A DNA stretch of 64,000 bases from the NCBI GenBank assembly GCA_001972305.1, contig BDDD01000058.1, positions 575,709-639,708 of the forward strand. The letters are read 5' to 3'. This document shows positions 1-12,921 of the stretch, piece after piece (the stretch's first letter is position 1; each line of letters opens with the position of its first letter). The translations under genes were made by a program, and so were the position numbers. A model generated the notes under the pieces. It did no database searches, was not told the DNA's origin, and saw nothing but the letters and a program-made list of their open reading frames with translations. The stretch is from Cephalotus follicularis. Lineage: Eukaryota > Streptophyta > Magnoliopsida > Oxalidales > Cephalotaceae.

Positions 1-347
1 GTGAGAGAATCCATCCCCCGATTCCATGAGCAGGCAACATACGCACAAGTCTATCCGGTTCACTAATGCCCACAAAGTGAACCTATGACTTGGAACAAGT
101 TTGACATAAGGAGTAAGGTTACCAGTCTCACAGCCTCCATGCCAGGCATCCAACCTTATGTCAGAGCATCACTAGTATAAGTAGGCAATTAAATAAACTA
201 CTTCAATTATGTGATAAAACACAAGTGATATAGCCATAACAAATTTATCACGCATCATATATATATATAAGAATAAGATTGTTCCATACATGGTAAGATA
301 TAATATGACAACCCATCTAATGGCTTGTCGGGTCACTATATCTAACA
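1..347 (-). mobile_element. Probable LTR-element terminus, cut by the window start
   Basis: This stretch has none of the satellite motifs that begin right after it, so it is a foreign insertion entering from the left. It stops at ...CTAACA and the satellite resumes with AGAAGGTCATTT. Read on the minus strand the element would start TGTTAGATATAG, a TG-type LTR end. It contains a short TA run (about 257-270). The other end lies outside the window, so the duplication at the far side cannot be tested and the superfamily is unknown. The 61-residue open frame on the minus strand shows no recognisable domain. Confidence 0.4.
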
Positions 348-1354
348 AGAAGGTCATTTAGCCTTCTGGAAGCCATGACCTCATTTTTGCCACTTAGAAA
401 GGCAATTTAATCATTTCTTAAGTCAAACCCTCTTTCCTTGGTACATAAGAAGGGCATTTCGACTCCCGGAAGTCAAGAGACTCATGTTTAGCCCTTAGGA
501 TGACAATTTGACAATTCCTTAACTCAAACATCTAAACCTTGGCACATATGAAGGTCATTTGGCCTTCCAGATACCAATGTCCATATGTTTTGCTCCTAAG
601 AGAGCAATATGTGCTTTTGTTAAGTCAAACACTTAAATCGTGGCACATAAATGTAATTTGGCTTGCTTAAGGCCAAAAGAATTATGTTTGGTGTCTAGCA
701 AAGCAAAATTAAGCCCGCATTTAGTCAAACACTTCACTCTTGGCACATAAGAAGGTCATTTAGCCTGCTGAAACCCATGGCCTTATTTTTGGCACTTAGG
801 AAGGTAATTTAAGCATTTCTTAAGTCAAACTCTCTACCCTTGGCACATAACAAGGGCATTTGGACTTCAGGAAGCCTAGAGTCACATTTTTGACACTTAG
901 GATAGCGATTTGACAATTTGTTAACTGAAACACTTAACCCTTGACACATATGAAAGTCATTTGGCCTTCCAAATGCCAAGGTCCTTATATTTTGCACTAA
1001 GGAAGGAAATATGTGCCTTCGTTATGTCAAACACTTAAACCATGGCACATAAAACTTATTTACCCACTACAGGCAAAAGGACTCATGTTTGGTGTCTAGA
1101 AAGACAAATTTAGCCCTCATTCAGTAAAGCACTTCACCCTTGGCACATAAGAAGGTCACTTAGCCATCTGGAAGCCATAGCCTCGCTTTTGACACATAGG
1201 AACGTAATTTAAGAATTTCTTCAGTCAAACTCTTTTCCCCCGACATATAAGAAGGGAATTTGGCCTCCCGAAAGCCAAGAGACTCATGTTTGGCTCTTAG
1301 GATGGCAATTTGACAATTCTTTAATTCAAAAATTTCACCATTGGCACATATGAA
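348..1354. repeat. Satellite block 1, ~400-bp HOR of four ~100-bp monomers
   Basis: The block shows the A-B-C-D monomer order that is repeated through the window. Monomers start at TTGGCACATA. A continues AGAAGGTCATTTAGCC, B continues AGAAGGGCATTTGGCC, C continues TGAAGGTCATTTGGCC and D continues AAAGGGATTTGGCC. The start is cut by the element at 1-347 and the end by a poly(A) retroposon. The stretch from about 970 is paralogous to 16,250 onward, and that copy lacks the retroposon. Confidence 0.93.
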
Positions 1355-1629
1355 ATGTTTGGGCGCTATGTGCACTTAGGTTGGGCTGTTGGCGCGTGTT
1401 AGTTGGCCAAGGGTTGGGCTAAGGCCCACTAGTGTGGCTCTTGCTTTATAGGTGATACATACCCTTGTTTAGGGCCTTTTGTATAATTTGTTATGGTTTA
1501 GGGTTTAATACCCAAGTTTTTTGGGCTTCTAGGTAGTGAGCATTTGGCATGTCCTTTTTGTAAACATGCTAATGCCTTTGTAACATCTTTTATTGATATA
1601 TATTAACCAAATTGTTCCAAAAAAAAAAA
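1355..1629 (+). mobile_element. Poly(A)-tailed retroposon fragment (LINE 3' end or SINE)
   Basis: A non-satellite segment of 275 bp ends in a run of 11 A (1619-1629), the mark of target-primed retrotransposition. Paralogous empty sites exist near 6,671, 16,622 and 20,516, where the satellite reads straight through CACATATGAAGGTCATTT or a close variant. Comparing with the 16,622 copy, the offset changes from 15,281 to 15,003, so 278 bases were added: the insert plus a 3-bp duplicated GAA. No tRNA-like A and B boxes are clear, so a 5'-truncated LINE 3' untranslated region is more likely than a SINE. No coding sequence is present. Confidence 0.65.
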
Positions 1630-4600
1630 GAAGGTCATTTGGCCTTCCAGATGCCAAGGTCCATATGTTTTGCACTTAGGAAGGTAATGTGTGCCTTCGT
1701 GAAGTCAAACACTTAAACCGTGACACACAAAAGGGATTAGGACTGCTAGAGGCCACAAGACTCATTTTTTGGTGTCTAGAAATTCAATTTATGCCTTCGT
1801 TCAGTCAAACACTTCACCTGTGGCACATAAGAAGGTCATTTAGTCTTCTGGAAGCCTTTCCCTCATTTATGGCACTTAGGAAGGCAATTTAAGCATTTGT
1901 TAAGTCAAACTCTTTGCCCTTGGCACAAAAGAGGGGCATTTGGCCTGCCAAATGCCAACAGTCTCATGTTTGGCACTTCGAATAGCAATTTGACCATTCC
2001 TCGCCACAAACACTTGACCCTTGGCACATATGAAGGTCATTTGGCCTTCCAGATGGCAAGGTCCTTATCTTTTGCACTTAGAAAGGTAATATGTGCCTTC
2101 GTTATGTCAAATACTTAAATCATTGCACATAAAAGCGATTTTGCTTGCTTGAGGCCAAAGGACTTATGTTTGGTGTCTAGAAAGTCAATTCAAGCCTTCA
2201 TTTAGTCCAACACATTACCCTTGGCACATAAGAAGGTCATTTAGCATTCTGGAAGCCTTGTGCTCATTTTTTGAGGCTTAGGAAGGAAATTTCAACATTT
2301 CTTAAGTTAAACTCTTTACCTTTGGAAGATAAGAAGGGCATTCGGCCTCTAGGAAGCCAAGAGACTCATGTTTGGCACTTAGGTTGGTAATTTGACCATT
2401 CCTTATCTTAAACACTTTATCCTTGGCACATCTGAAGGGCATTTGGTCTTCCAAAAGCCAAGGTCCTAATATTTTGCACTTAGGAAGGCAATATGTGCCT
2501 TCATTAAGTCAAACACTTAAACCGTGCCACATAAAAGTTATTTAGTCGGCTAGAGGCCAAAGGACTCATATTTGGTGTATAGAAAGTCAATTTAGGCCTT
2601 CATTCAGTCAAACACTTCACCCTTGGCACATAAGAAGGTCACTTAGCCTTCTGGAAGCCATAGCCTCACTTTTAACACTTAGGAATGCAATTCAAGCATT
2701 TCTTCAATTAAACTCTTTGCCCTTGACACATAAGAAGGGCATTTGGCCTTCCGGAAGCCAAAAGACTAATGTTTGGTACTTAGGCTGGCGATTTGACCAT
2801 TCCTTAACTCAATTACTTCACCAATGGCACGTATGAATGTCATTTGGCCTTCCATATGTCAAGGTCCTTCTGTCTTGCACTTAGGAAGGCAATATTAGAA
2901 TTCATTAAGTCAAACACTTAAACCGTGGAACATAAAAGTGATTTGGCTGACTGGGGGCCAAAGGACTCATGTTTGGTGTCTAGAAAATCAATTTAAGCCT
3001 TCATTTAGTCAAACACTTCACCCTTGGCACATAAGAAGGTAATTTATCCTTTTGGAAGCTATGACCTCATTTTTGGCACTTAGGAATGCAATTTAAGCAT
3101 TTCTAAAGTCAAACTATTTGCCATTGGCACATAATAAGGGTATTTGGCCTCCCGAAAGCTAAGAGACTCATGTTTGGCACTTAGGATGACATTTTGACCA
3201 TTTCTTAACTCAAACACTTTACCCTTGGCACATATGACGGTCATCTGGCCTTCCAGATACCAAGGTCCATATGTTTTACGCTTAGGAAGGTAATATGTGA
3301 CTTCGTCAAGTAAAACACTTAAACCGTGTCAGATAAAAGGGATTTGGCCTGCTAGAGGACAAAGGACTTATGTTTGGTGTCTAGAAAGTCAATTTAAGCC
3401 TTCATTCTATCAAACACTTCATCCTTGACACATAAGAATGTCATTTAGCCTTTTGGAAGCCATGACCTCATTTTTGAAACTTCAGAACGTAAGTTAAGCA
3501 TTTCTTAAGTGAAAGTATTTTCCCTTAGCACATACGAAGGGCATTTGGCCTCCCGGTAGCCAAGAGATTAATGTTTGGCACTTAAGATAGTAATTTGACC
3601 ATTCCTTAACTCAAACACTTTACCCTTGGCACATATGATGGTCATTTGGCCTTCCAGATGCCAAGGTCCATATGTTTTGCACTTAGGAAGGAAATATGAA
3701 CATTCGTTATGTGAAACACTTAAACCGTGGCACATAAAAGGGATTTGGCCTGCTAGAGGCCAAAGGATTCCTGTTTGGTGTCTAGAAAGACAATTTAAGC
3801 CTTCATTTAGTCAAACACTTCACCCTTTCCACATAAGGTCATTTAGTCTTCTGGAAGCCTTACCCTCATTTTTGGGACTTAGGAAAGCAATTTCAGTATT
3901 TCTTAAGTCAAACTCTTTCCCCTTGGCACATAAGAAGGGCATTGGGCCTCCAAGAAGCCAAGAGACTCATTTTGGCACATAGGATGGTAATTTGACCAGT
4001 CCTTCACTAAAACACTTCACCCTTGGCACATATGAAGGTAATTTGGCCTTCCAGATTCCAAGGACCTTATGTTTTGCACTTAGCAATGCAATAAGTGCCT
4101 CAATTAAGTGAAACCATTAAACCGTGGCATATAAAAGGTATTTGGCCTTATAGAATCCAAAGGACTCAGGTTTGGTGTCTAGAAAGTCAATTCAAGCGTT
4201 CATTCAGTCAAACACTTCAACCTAGACACATAAGAAGGTCATTTAGCCTTCTGGATGCCATGACCTCAATTTTGGCACTTAGGAAGGTAATTTAAGCGTG
4301 TCTTAAGTCTAACCTTTTGCCCTTGGAATTTAAGAAGGGCATTTGACCTCCCAAAAGCCAAGAGACTCTTGTTTGGCACTTAGGATGGCAATTTGACCAT
4401 TCCTTAACTCAAACACTTTACCCTTGGCACATATGAAGGTTATTTTGCCTTCCAGATGCCAACGTTCATATGTTTTGCACTTAGGCAGGCAATATGTCCC
4501 TTAGTTAAGTCAAACACTTAAACCGTGGCACATAAAAGAGATTTGGCCTGCTAGAGGCCAAAGGACTAATGTTTGGTTTCTAGAAAATCAATTTAAGCTT

Positions 4601-7600
4601 TCGTTCAGTCAAACACTTCACTCTTGGCACATAAGAAGGTTATTTAGCCATCTGGAAGCCATGGCCTCATTTTTGGTACTTAGGAAGGTAATTTAAGCAT
4701 TTCGTCAGTAAAACTCTTTGTCCTTGCAACATAAGAAGGGCATTTGGCCTCCCGAAAGCCAAGAAACTCATGTTTGGCACTTAGGATGGCAATTTGACAA
4801 TTCCTTAACTCAAACACTTTATCCTCGGCACATAGGAATGTCATTTGGCCTTCCAGATGCCAAGGACCATATGTTTTGCACTTAGGAATGCAATATGTGC
4901 CTTCGTGAAGTCAAACACTTAAACCATGGCACATAGAAGGGATTTTCCCTTCTAGAGGCCAACGGACTCATGTTTATTGTCTAGAAAGTCAATTTAAGCT
5001 TTCATTCAGTCAAACACTTCAACCTTGGCACATAAGAATGTCATTTTGCCTTCTGGAAGCCTTGCCCTAATTTTTGGCACTTAGGAAGGCAATTTAAACA
5101 TTTCTCAAGTCAAACTCTTTTCCCTTGGCACATAAGAAGGGCATTTGAGCTCCCAGAAACATGGAGTCTCATGTTTGGCACTTTGGATAACACTTTGACC
5201 ATTCCTTGACTCAAACACTTGACCCTTGGCACATATGAAAGTCATTTGACCTTCCAGATGCCAAGGTCCTTATGTTTTGCCCTTAGGAAGGCAATATGTG
5301 CCTTCGTTATGTCAAACACTTCAATCGTGGCACATAATAGTGATTTGGCTTGCTAGAGTCAAAAGGACTTATGTTTGGTGTCTAGAAATTTAATTTAACC
5401 CTTCATTCAGTCAAACACTTCACCATTGGCACATAAGTAGGTCATTTTGCCTTCTGGAAGCCATAGCCTCATTTTCAACACTTAGGAATGAAATTTAAAC
5501 ATTTCTTCAGTCAAACTCTTTGTCCTTGACACATAAGAAGGGCATTTGGCCTCCCGGAAGCCAAAAGGCTAATGTCTGGTACTTAGGAATTCAATTTGAC
5601 CATTCATTAAGTCAAACAATTCACCCTTGGCACATATGAAAGTCATTTGGCTTTCCATATGCCAAGGTCCTTATGTCTTGCACTTAGGAAGTCAATTTAA
5701 GCATTCCTTAAGTCAAACACTTAAACCGTTGCACATAAAAGTGATTTGGCTTGTTAGAGGGCAAAGGACTCATGTTTGGTGTCTAGAAAATGAATTTAAG
5801 CCTTCAGTAGGTCAAACCCTTCACCCTTGGCACATAAGAAGGACATTTAGACTTCTAGAAGCCATGACCTCATTTTTGGCACTTAGGAAGGGAATTTAAT
5901 CATTTCTTAGGTCAAAATCTTTGTCCTTGGCATCTAAAAAGCGCATTTGGACTCCCGGAAGTCAAGAGACTCATGTTTGGCCCTTAGGATGGCAATTTGA
6001 CAATTCCTTAACTAAAACATCTAACCCTTGGCACATATGAAGGCCATTTGGCCTTCCAGATACCAAGGTCCATATGTTTTGCTCTTAAGAAGGCAATATA
6101 TGCCTTCGTTAAGTCAAACACTTAAATCATGACACATAAAAGTGATTTGGTAGCTTTAGGCCAAAAGAATTATGTTTGGTGCCCAGAAAGTCAAATTAGG
6201 CCTTCATTTAGTCAAACACTTCACCCGTGGCACATAAGAAGGTCATTTAGCCATCTAAATCCCATGGCCTCATTTTTGGCACTCAGGAAGGCAATTTGGA
6301 CTCCAGGAATCCTAGAGTCTCATTTTTGACACTTAGAATGGCGATTTGACCATTACTTAACTCAAACCCTCAACCCTTGACACATATCAAGGTCATTTGG
6401 CCTTCCAAATGCCTAGGTCCTTAGGTTTTGCACTAAGGAAGGCAATATGTGCCTTCGTTAAGTCAAACACTTCGCCCTTGGAACGTAAGAAGGTCACTTA
6501 GCCTTCTGGATGCCATAGCCTCGCTTTTGACACATAGGAACGTAATTTAAGCATTTTTTCAGTCAAACTCTTTTCCCTTGACATATAAGAAGGGCATTCG
6601 GCCTCCCGAAAGCCAAGAGACTCATGTTTGGCCCTTAGGATGGCAATTTGACAATTCTTTAATTCAAAAATTTCACCATTGGCACATATGAAGGTCATTT
6701 GGCCTTCCAAATGCCAAGGTCCACATGTTTTGCACTTAGGAAGGCAGTGTGTGCCATCGTGAAGTCAAACACGTAAACCGTGACACCCAAAAGGGATTAG
6801 GACTTCTAGAGGCCACAAGACTCATATTTGGTGTCTAGAAAGTCAATTTATGCCTTCATTCAGTCACACACTTGACCCTTGGCACATAAGAAGGTCATTT
6901 AGTCTTCTGAAAGCCTCTCCCTCATTTTTGGCACTTAGGAAGGCAATTTAACCACTTTTAAGTCAAACTCTTGGCCCCTTCCTCATGTTTTTCACTAAGG
7001 AAGGCAATATGAGCTTTCGTTAAGTCAAACACTGAAACCGTGACACATAAAAGTGACTTGGCTTGCTAGAGGCCAAAGTACTCATGTTTGGTGTCTAGAA
7101 AATCAATTTAAGCCATCATTTAGTCAAACACTGCACCCTTGGCACATAAGAAGGTCATTTAGCCTTCTGGCAACCATCGCCTAATTTTTGGCACTTAGGA
7201 AGGCAATTTAATCATTTCTTAAGTCAAACTCTTTGTCCTTAGAGCATAAGAATGGCATTTGGTCTCCCGGAAGCGAAGAGACTCATGTTTGGCCCTTAAG
7301 ATGGCAATTTAACGATTCTTTAATTCAAAAATTTCACTCTTGGCACATATGAATGTCATTTGGCTTCCCAGATTCAAAGGCCCATATGTTTTGCATTTAG
7401 GAAGGCAATGTGTGCCTTGGTGAAGTCAAACACTTAAACTGTGACACCTAAAAGGGATTAGGACTTCTAGAGACCAGAAGAGTCATATTTGGTGTTTAGC
7501 AAGTCAATTTATGCCTTCTTCAATCAAACACTTCACCCTTGGCACATAAGAAGGTCATTTAGTCTTATGGAAACCTTTCCCTCATTTCTTGCACTTAGGA

Positions 7601-9481
7601 AGGCAAATTAAGCATTTTTTAAGTCAAACTCTTTGGCCTCGGCACAAAATAAGGGCATTTGGCCTGTCAAAAGCCAATAGTCTCATGTTTGTCACTTTGG
7701 ATAGCAATTTGACCATTCCTTGATTCAAACACTTCACCCTTGGCACATATGAATGTCATTTGGCCTTCCAGATGCCAAGGTCCTTATGTTTTGCACTAAG
7801 AAAGGCAATATGTGCCTTCGTTATGTCAAACCCTTAAATCGTGGCACATAAAAGAGATTTTGCTTGCTTGAGGCCAAAGGACTTATGTTTTGTGTCTAGA
7901 AAGTCAATTTAAGCCTTCATTTGGTCCAACACTTCACCATTGGCACATAAAAAGGTCATTTAGTGTTCTGGAAGCCTTGTGCTCATTTTTTAGACTTAGG
8001 AAGGCAATTTCAGCATTTCTGAAGTTAAACTCTTTACCCCTGGCACATAAGAAAGGCATTCTGCCTCCAGGAAGCCAAGAGACCCATGTTTGGCACATAG
8101 GATAGCAATTTGACCATTCCATATCACAAACACTTCATCCTTGGCACATATGAAGGGCATTTGGCCTTCCAAATGCCAAGGTCCTTATATTTTGCACTTA
8201 GGAAGGCAATATGTGCCTTCATAAAGTCAAACACTTAAACCGGAGCACATAAAAGTTATTTACCCCGCTAGAGGCCAAAGGACTCATGTTTGGTGTCTGG
8301 AAAGTCAATTTAAGTCTTCATCCAGTCAAACACTTCACCCTTGGCACATAAGAAAGTCACTTAGCCTTCTGGAAGCCATAGCCTCACTTTTGCACTTAGG
8401 AATGCAATTTAAGCATTTCTTCGGTCAAACTCTTTGCCATTGACACATAAGAAGGGCATTTGGGCTCCCGAAAGCCAAAAGACTAATGTTTGGTACTTAG
8501 GCTAGCGATTTGACCATTCATTAACTCTAACACTTCACCCATGGAACATATGAAGGTCAATTGGCCTTCCAGATGTCAAGGTCCTTATGTCTTGCACTTA
8601 GGAATGCAATATTATCATTCGTTCAGTTAAACACTTAAACCGTGGCACATAAAAGTGATTTGGCTTGCTAGAGGCCATATGACTCATGTTTGGTGTCTAG
8701 AAAATCAATTTAATCCTTCATTTAGTCAAACATTTCACGCTTGGCACATATGAAGGTCATTTATCCTTCTGGAAGCCATGACCTCATTTTTGGCACATAC
8801 GAAGGCAATTTAATCATTTTTTAAGTCAAACTCTTTGTCCTTGGAGCATAAGAAGGGCATTTGGCCTCCCAGAAGCCAAGAGACTAGGATGGCAATTTGA
8901 CAATTCTTTAATTCCAAAATTTCATCCTTGGCACATATGAACGTCATTTGGCCTTCCAGATGCCAAGGTCCTTTTGTTTTACACTTAGGAGGGCAATGTG
9001 TGCCTTCGTGAAGTCAAACACTTAAACCGTGACACCTAAAGGGGATTAGGACTGCCAAAGGCCACAAGACTCATATTTGATGTCTAGAAAGCCAATTTAT
9101 GCCTGCATTCAGTCAAACATTTCACCCTTGGTACATAAGAAGGTCATTTAGTCTTCTGGAAATCGTTCCCTTAATTTTGGCACGTAGGAAGGCAATTTAA
9201 GCATTTTCTAAGTCAAACTCTTTGCCCTTGGCACATAAGAAGGACATTTGGCCCACCAAAAGCCAAGAGTCTCATGTTTCGCACTTTAGATAGCAATTTG
9301 ACCATTCCTTCACTCAAACACTTGACCCTTGGCACATATCAAGGTCATTTGTCCTTCCAGATGAGAAGGTCCTTATATTTTGCACTTAGAAAGGCAATAT
9401 GTGCCTTCGCTATGTCTAACACTTATATAGTGGCACATAAAAGTGATTTTGCATGCTTGAGGCCAAAGGACTTATGTTTGG
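1630..9481. repeat. Satellite block 2, about 20 HOR units
   Basis: This is an almost continuous A-B-C-D array with ~400-bp spacing. About 3,100-7,000 is paralogous to 21,200-25,060 (offset ~18.1 kb) and in part to 17,280-20,100 (offset ~14.0 kb). About 8,010-9,470 belongs to the ~1.6-kb super-repeat type seen at 25,090-31,215. A truncated B monomer lies near 6,975, where the array jumps from ...CTCTTGGCCCCTTC directly into a C monomer half. The last five bases (9477-9481, TTTGG) are the left target-site duplication of the LTR element that follows. Short open frames across the block are by-products of the repeat. Confidence 0.95.
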
Positions 9482-9869
9482 TGTCACACCCCGTTTACAA
9501 AAAAACGCAGCATTAAAGCGGTAAAGGCAATTAACATAAATACAGCTCATGTAAAAACCGTAAAATTTGAAACTTCCCCAAGAACAACAGTTGCGGAAGC
9601 ATAAAAGAACCTAAGCTGTCAAAACGTAACGTACGTCCCATACCGTACACTACCCAAATACAGGTCATCAAAAGTCAACCGCCCATAAACGGAGCGTGAA
9701 CAAAACAGTACAATATAAAATATCCAATGTTACAAAACCCAATTAACATGATAAATGTTTGACAACCCAAAATAAGAGAAAATAACAAGTCTTCTCTTTA
9801 AATCTCCGTGCTTGCTCCATGTCAAGACCACTCCATCAATCTGTTACAGTAGGGGGTTAGCCTTTGTCC

Positions 9870-11006
9870 TCACTCGGCCAAGTCATAACAGTAAATCGGG
9901 ATTAACATAATGCATGTCATGATATGAGTCGGTGTACACACATCAAGTGTATAAGACAAACAGTCAGGGGTGACATCTAAACAAGATGCAAAACGTGCAG
10001 ATATAAAAGAATGTGATGCACCTGAATCCATCAGTACTCTAGCAGAATAACCATATACATACAGAGTACCTCCAACAACAGAAGTCGACTCTGGAACCTC
10101 AGTCCCAGCAAGTACAAAGATTCTACCTTTTGCGATGCCCTTGCCGGTATCTATCCTCTGTGAAGGTCCCGTAGCCGCACCACTGCTGCTCCCCGGCCCC
10201 GTAGGTGCTGTAGCGGAACTCTTTGGACAGTCTCTCACCGAATGGCCTGGTGCTCCGCACCTCAAACACCATCCATTGTACTTCCAGCAATCCTTCTGTT
10301 GGTGACCGACGCGACCACAGTAAAAGCATGTCACAGATCTAGCATTACTCCCCTGGCTGGGAGCACCCTGAGAAGCAGTCTGCTGAAACTTGCTCTTTGA
10401 CGACTTCATCGGAGAACCACTATCTCGCCACCTCGACGATGCCGGTCGGGACTGTACAGGACTCTGCTTACTCTCTTTCGTGCGAGCTCTCTCAGCTCGG
10501 TCCTAACTAGATATAGTCTCTAGCAGTCTGGCTTTCTGAGCAACTTCCACATAAGTCTTCAGCTCCATGGCTCTAATCCTCGACCGTAGATCCGGTCGTA
10601 ATCCTCTCAAGAATCTCCGTATCTTCTTTGTTTCATCAGCAACCAGATATGGTGAATGCCTGGCCAACTCCATGAACTTTGCCTGATATTCTGCAATAGT
10701 CATCTCTCCTTGCCGCAACTCCAAGAGCTCGGTCTCTCGTCGCTCATGCTCAATGTCAGGAACATATGTCTCCAGGAACTCAGTCTGGAATCGGTCCCAA
10801 GTGTGATCCAGTCCTTCTGATTCCCACTTTGCTCTAACCATCTCCCACCAATGGGTGGCCTCACCCCATAGGCGGTACACTGCAAATCTCAACTTTTGAT
10901 CATCAACACAGTTCATCACCTGAAAGATCTTCTCCAGCTCCTGCAGCCATCTCTCTACAATAGTGGCATCAAGTTCTCCTTTGAAGCTGGGCGGACTCAG
11001 CCTCAT
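9870..11006 (-). pseudogene. gag: Ty3/gypsy Gag and start of protease, broken by one stop
   Basis: Gag is the capsid/nucleocapsid protein that packages retrotransposon RNA. The first part (11006-10503) has the plant retrotransposon Gag pattern, with FKGELDATIVERWLQELEKI near residues 9-28 and a WW pair near residue 53. An in-frame TAG at 10503-10505 ends it, but the frame stays open beyond. The second part has two CX2CX4HX4C zinc knuckles (residues 28-41 and 48-61 counted from the ATG at 10409) and an aspartic-protease motif DSGA (128-131). The last ~20 codons are LTR sequence, and the stop lies in the conserved GCCGAGTGAGG block. Upstream of 11006 the frame stays open for about a dozen codons, so the Gag N-terminus is missing. 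RT, RNase H and integrase are absent. The Gag type fits the Tekay/Del chromovirus group; that lineage call is tentative. Confidence 0.85.
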
Positions 11007-11831
11007 GAATTTCTCAATATCTCCTCCGAAACCATCCCCTTCCGGGCAGTGGTCATTTATACATATAAGAAAATACGTATATCGGTACAGTAAAATATCA
11101 GTGTTGCATATATAAGAAATATATGTGCACAGTAACAGTACAGTAGTAACCCGGCCAGGGCTACGTCACAATCACAGTAATGTCCGTAAAGGACCAGTAA
11201 ACAGTACAGTACAGTATGTCCGCATAGGACCACAATAACAGTTTGTAGCGCCGCCAACTCCTGGCCCCATGCCACACTCTCACGACGATCCCCACATCGG
11301 GCAATCGGGTGAGGCAACAGTACAGTGGGACACCCAGCCATACTCCAGGCCCCTAGGCCCGCCCTTACCACTAGTCATCATTGGCAACCTCCGCCACGCA
11401 ACTAGCAGCTCAAACACAATCACAAGCAATTCATAGAGCAAACAGTGTATTTAAACAGTAATAGTACAGTAAAAAGTGATGATCGATTTGATCAATAACA
11501 GGCAGTTATTTTCCAAAATGTTTCCAAAATTGACAACATTTGAAAATAAGTATTTTCAATAGAAAATATTAGTGACAGTTTCAGTAGTATAAATCATTCG
11601 GTTGAGAATACGTTGTTTTGATCAATACATATTTTCATACTCAAATATCTCATTCAGAGCTCATTGTACATTTCTAAAGTATCAACACTTTTGAAATCAT
11701 AAACAATACACAAACAGTACACAATCAGGCAGTAAACAGTACATATGCAATGCATACATATACTCAAATGCATCCAAATAGGAATTGGGATCGTTCAGTG
11801 TCATCCGATGAAGAAATCTCCAAACAGTAGA

Positions 11832-12175
11832 AAAGACGTCGACGTCTTTCCCAAAGACGTCGATGTCTTCAAGTCGTGCGTCAAAATCCATGCCTCAGTG
11901 TTCTTCTACAGAAGGAACCTCAAGCGACAGCGTATCATGAAATGGCGTCGATGTCTAACTAAAAGGCGTCGATGCCTTTTTCAACAGAACCCAGGTAAAC
12001 GGCCTAGGGTGTCGATGTTTTCACAAAGACGTCGATCCATATCAATCAATAACGAGGTAAAACACAAAAGACGTCGATGTTATTCTAAAGGAGTCGATGT
12101 CCTAGGGTCTGGAACCTCAAAACGACAGTGTATTACCTAATAGCGTCGACGTTATTATAAAGAAGTCGACGTCAT
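11832..12175. repeat. Cluster of GTCGAC-core palindromes, distal set
   Basis: The cluster holds many copies of a motif around GACGTCGACGTC. The copy at 11832-11849 is a perfect 18-bp palindrome, AAAGACGTCGACGTCTTT. Others carry one or two changes, such as GACGTCGATGTC, often C to T at a CpG. In element orientation this set lies downstream of the set at 12922-13079. Function unknown; dispersed binding sites are one possibility. Confidence 0.8.
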
Positions 12176-12921
12176 TTCCAACAGTGGTCGTCTTCTACCT
12201 CACGACTTATCAAACAGTGGCTTTAACCACCCACAATCACGCATAACAACGGGATTTCACAGCAAGAAACCAACATGTAGATACTATAAACACATCTAGC
12301 ATATCATAGCATCAATCCAGTAATAAAGCCAGTACAAGAAACATGCATTTTTATACATCCCAAAACCATGAACCATGTATTAATATTAAACCCAAAATCA
12401 CAGTATGGCTTTCCCCTACCTCTGGTTTCAAGTTAGAAACCGAAAGTCCACCTCTTTTAGTATCCCACGAAGTCACAGCAGCCCTTCAAGGTCTGTCCCG
12501 TAGCTACCCAGTAGCTTCAAGGTCCAAGCTCCAAGCTTCAACAATGGTGGAATACACACAGTCACTGTTTCACTCTCTCTCTCTCTCTTCTGGCGTTGTA
12601 AAACGAGAGAGACAAGTGGGGAGGGTGTCCTTTATGCAGAAGCTCTCCCCCCGACATTCACATTCTGGCACTAAACAGCCCTACACATGCTCTCTCCCAC
12701 CTACTCTCTTTCTGCATTTCTTTTACATTCTTTAGCCATCTTTTGCATTGCAAGTAGCAGGTGAGGATTCCCCCTTTGCATGAGCCATGTGAGGCATGTT
12801 CTGGCAACACACCCACATGCACAACACGCCACAAAGCACCCAAAAAGGCGTTAGGTAAGCCCCTTAAACAAATCCCGTGCATGCTACCTCTGCAGACGAA
12901 GAACGTGTTGGCCATCCATAC

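Noticed and set aside
1490..1512. Telomere-like TTTAGGGTTTA
   Set aside because: A single copy inside the retroposon, not an interstitial telomere array.
1630..9481. TTGGC...GCCAA read as an animal NFI site
   Set aside because: NFI sites have a 5-base spacer and plants lack NFI; here the spacer is nine bases.
11057..11371. 104-residue minus-strand ORF upstream of gag
   Set aside because: It lies in LTR-like sequence with tandem ACAGTA-rich stretches; no Gag or other domain.
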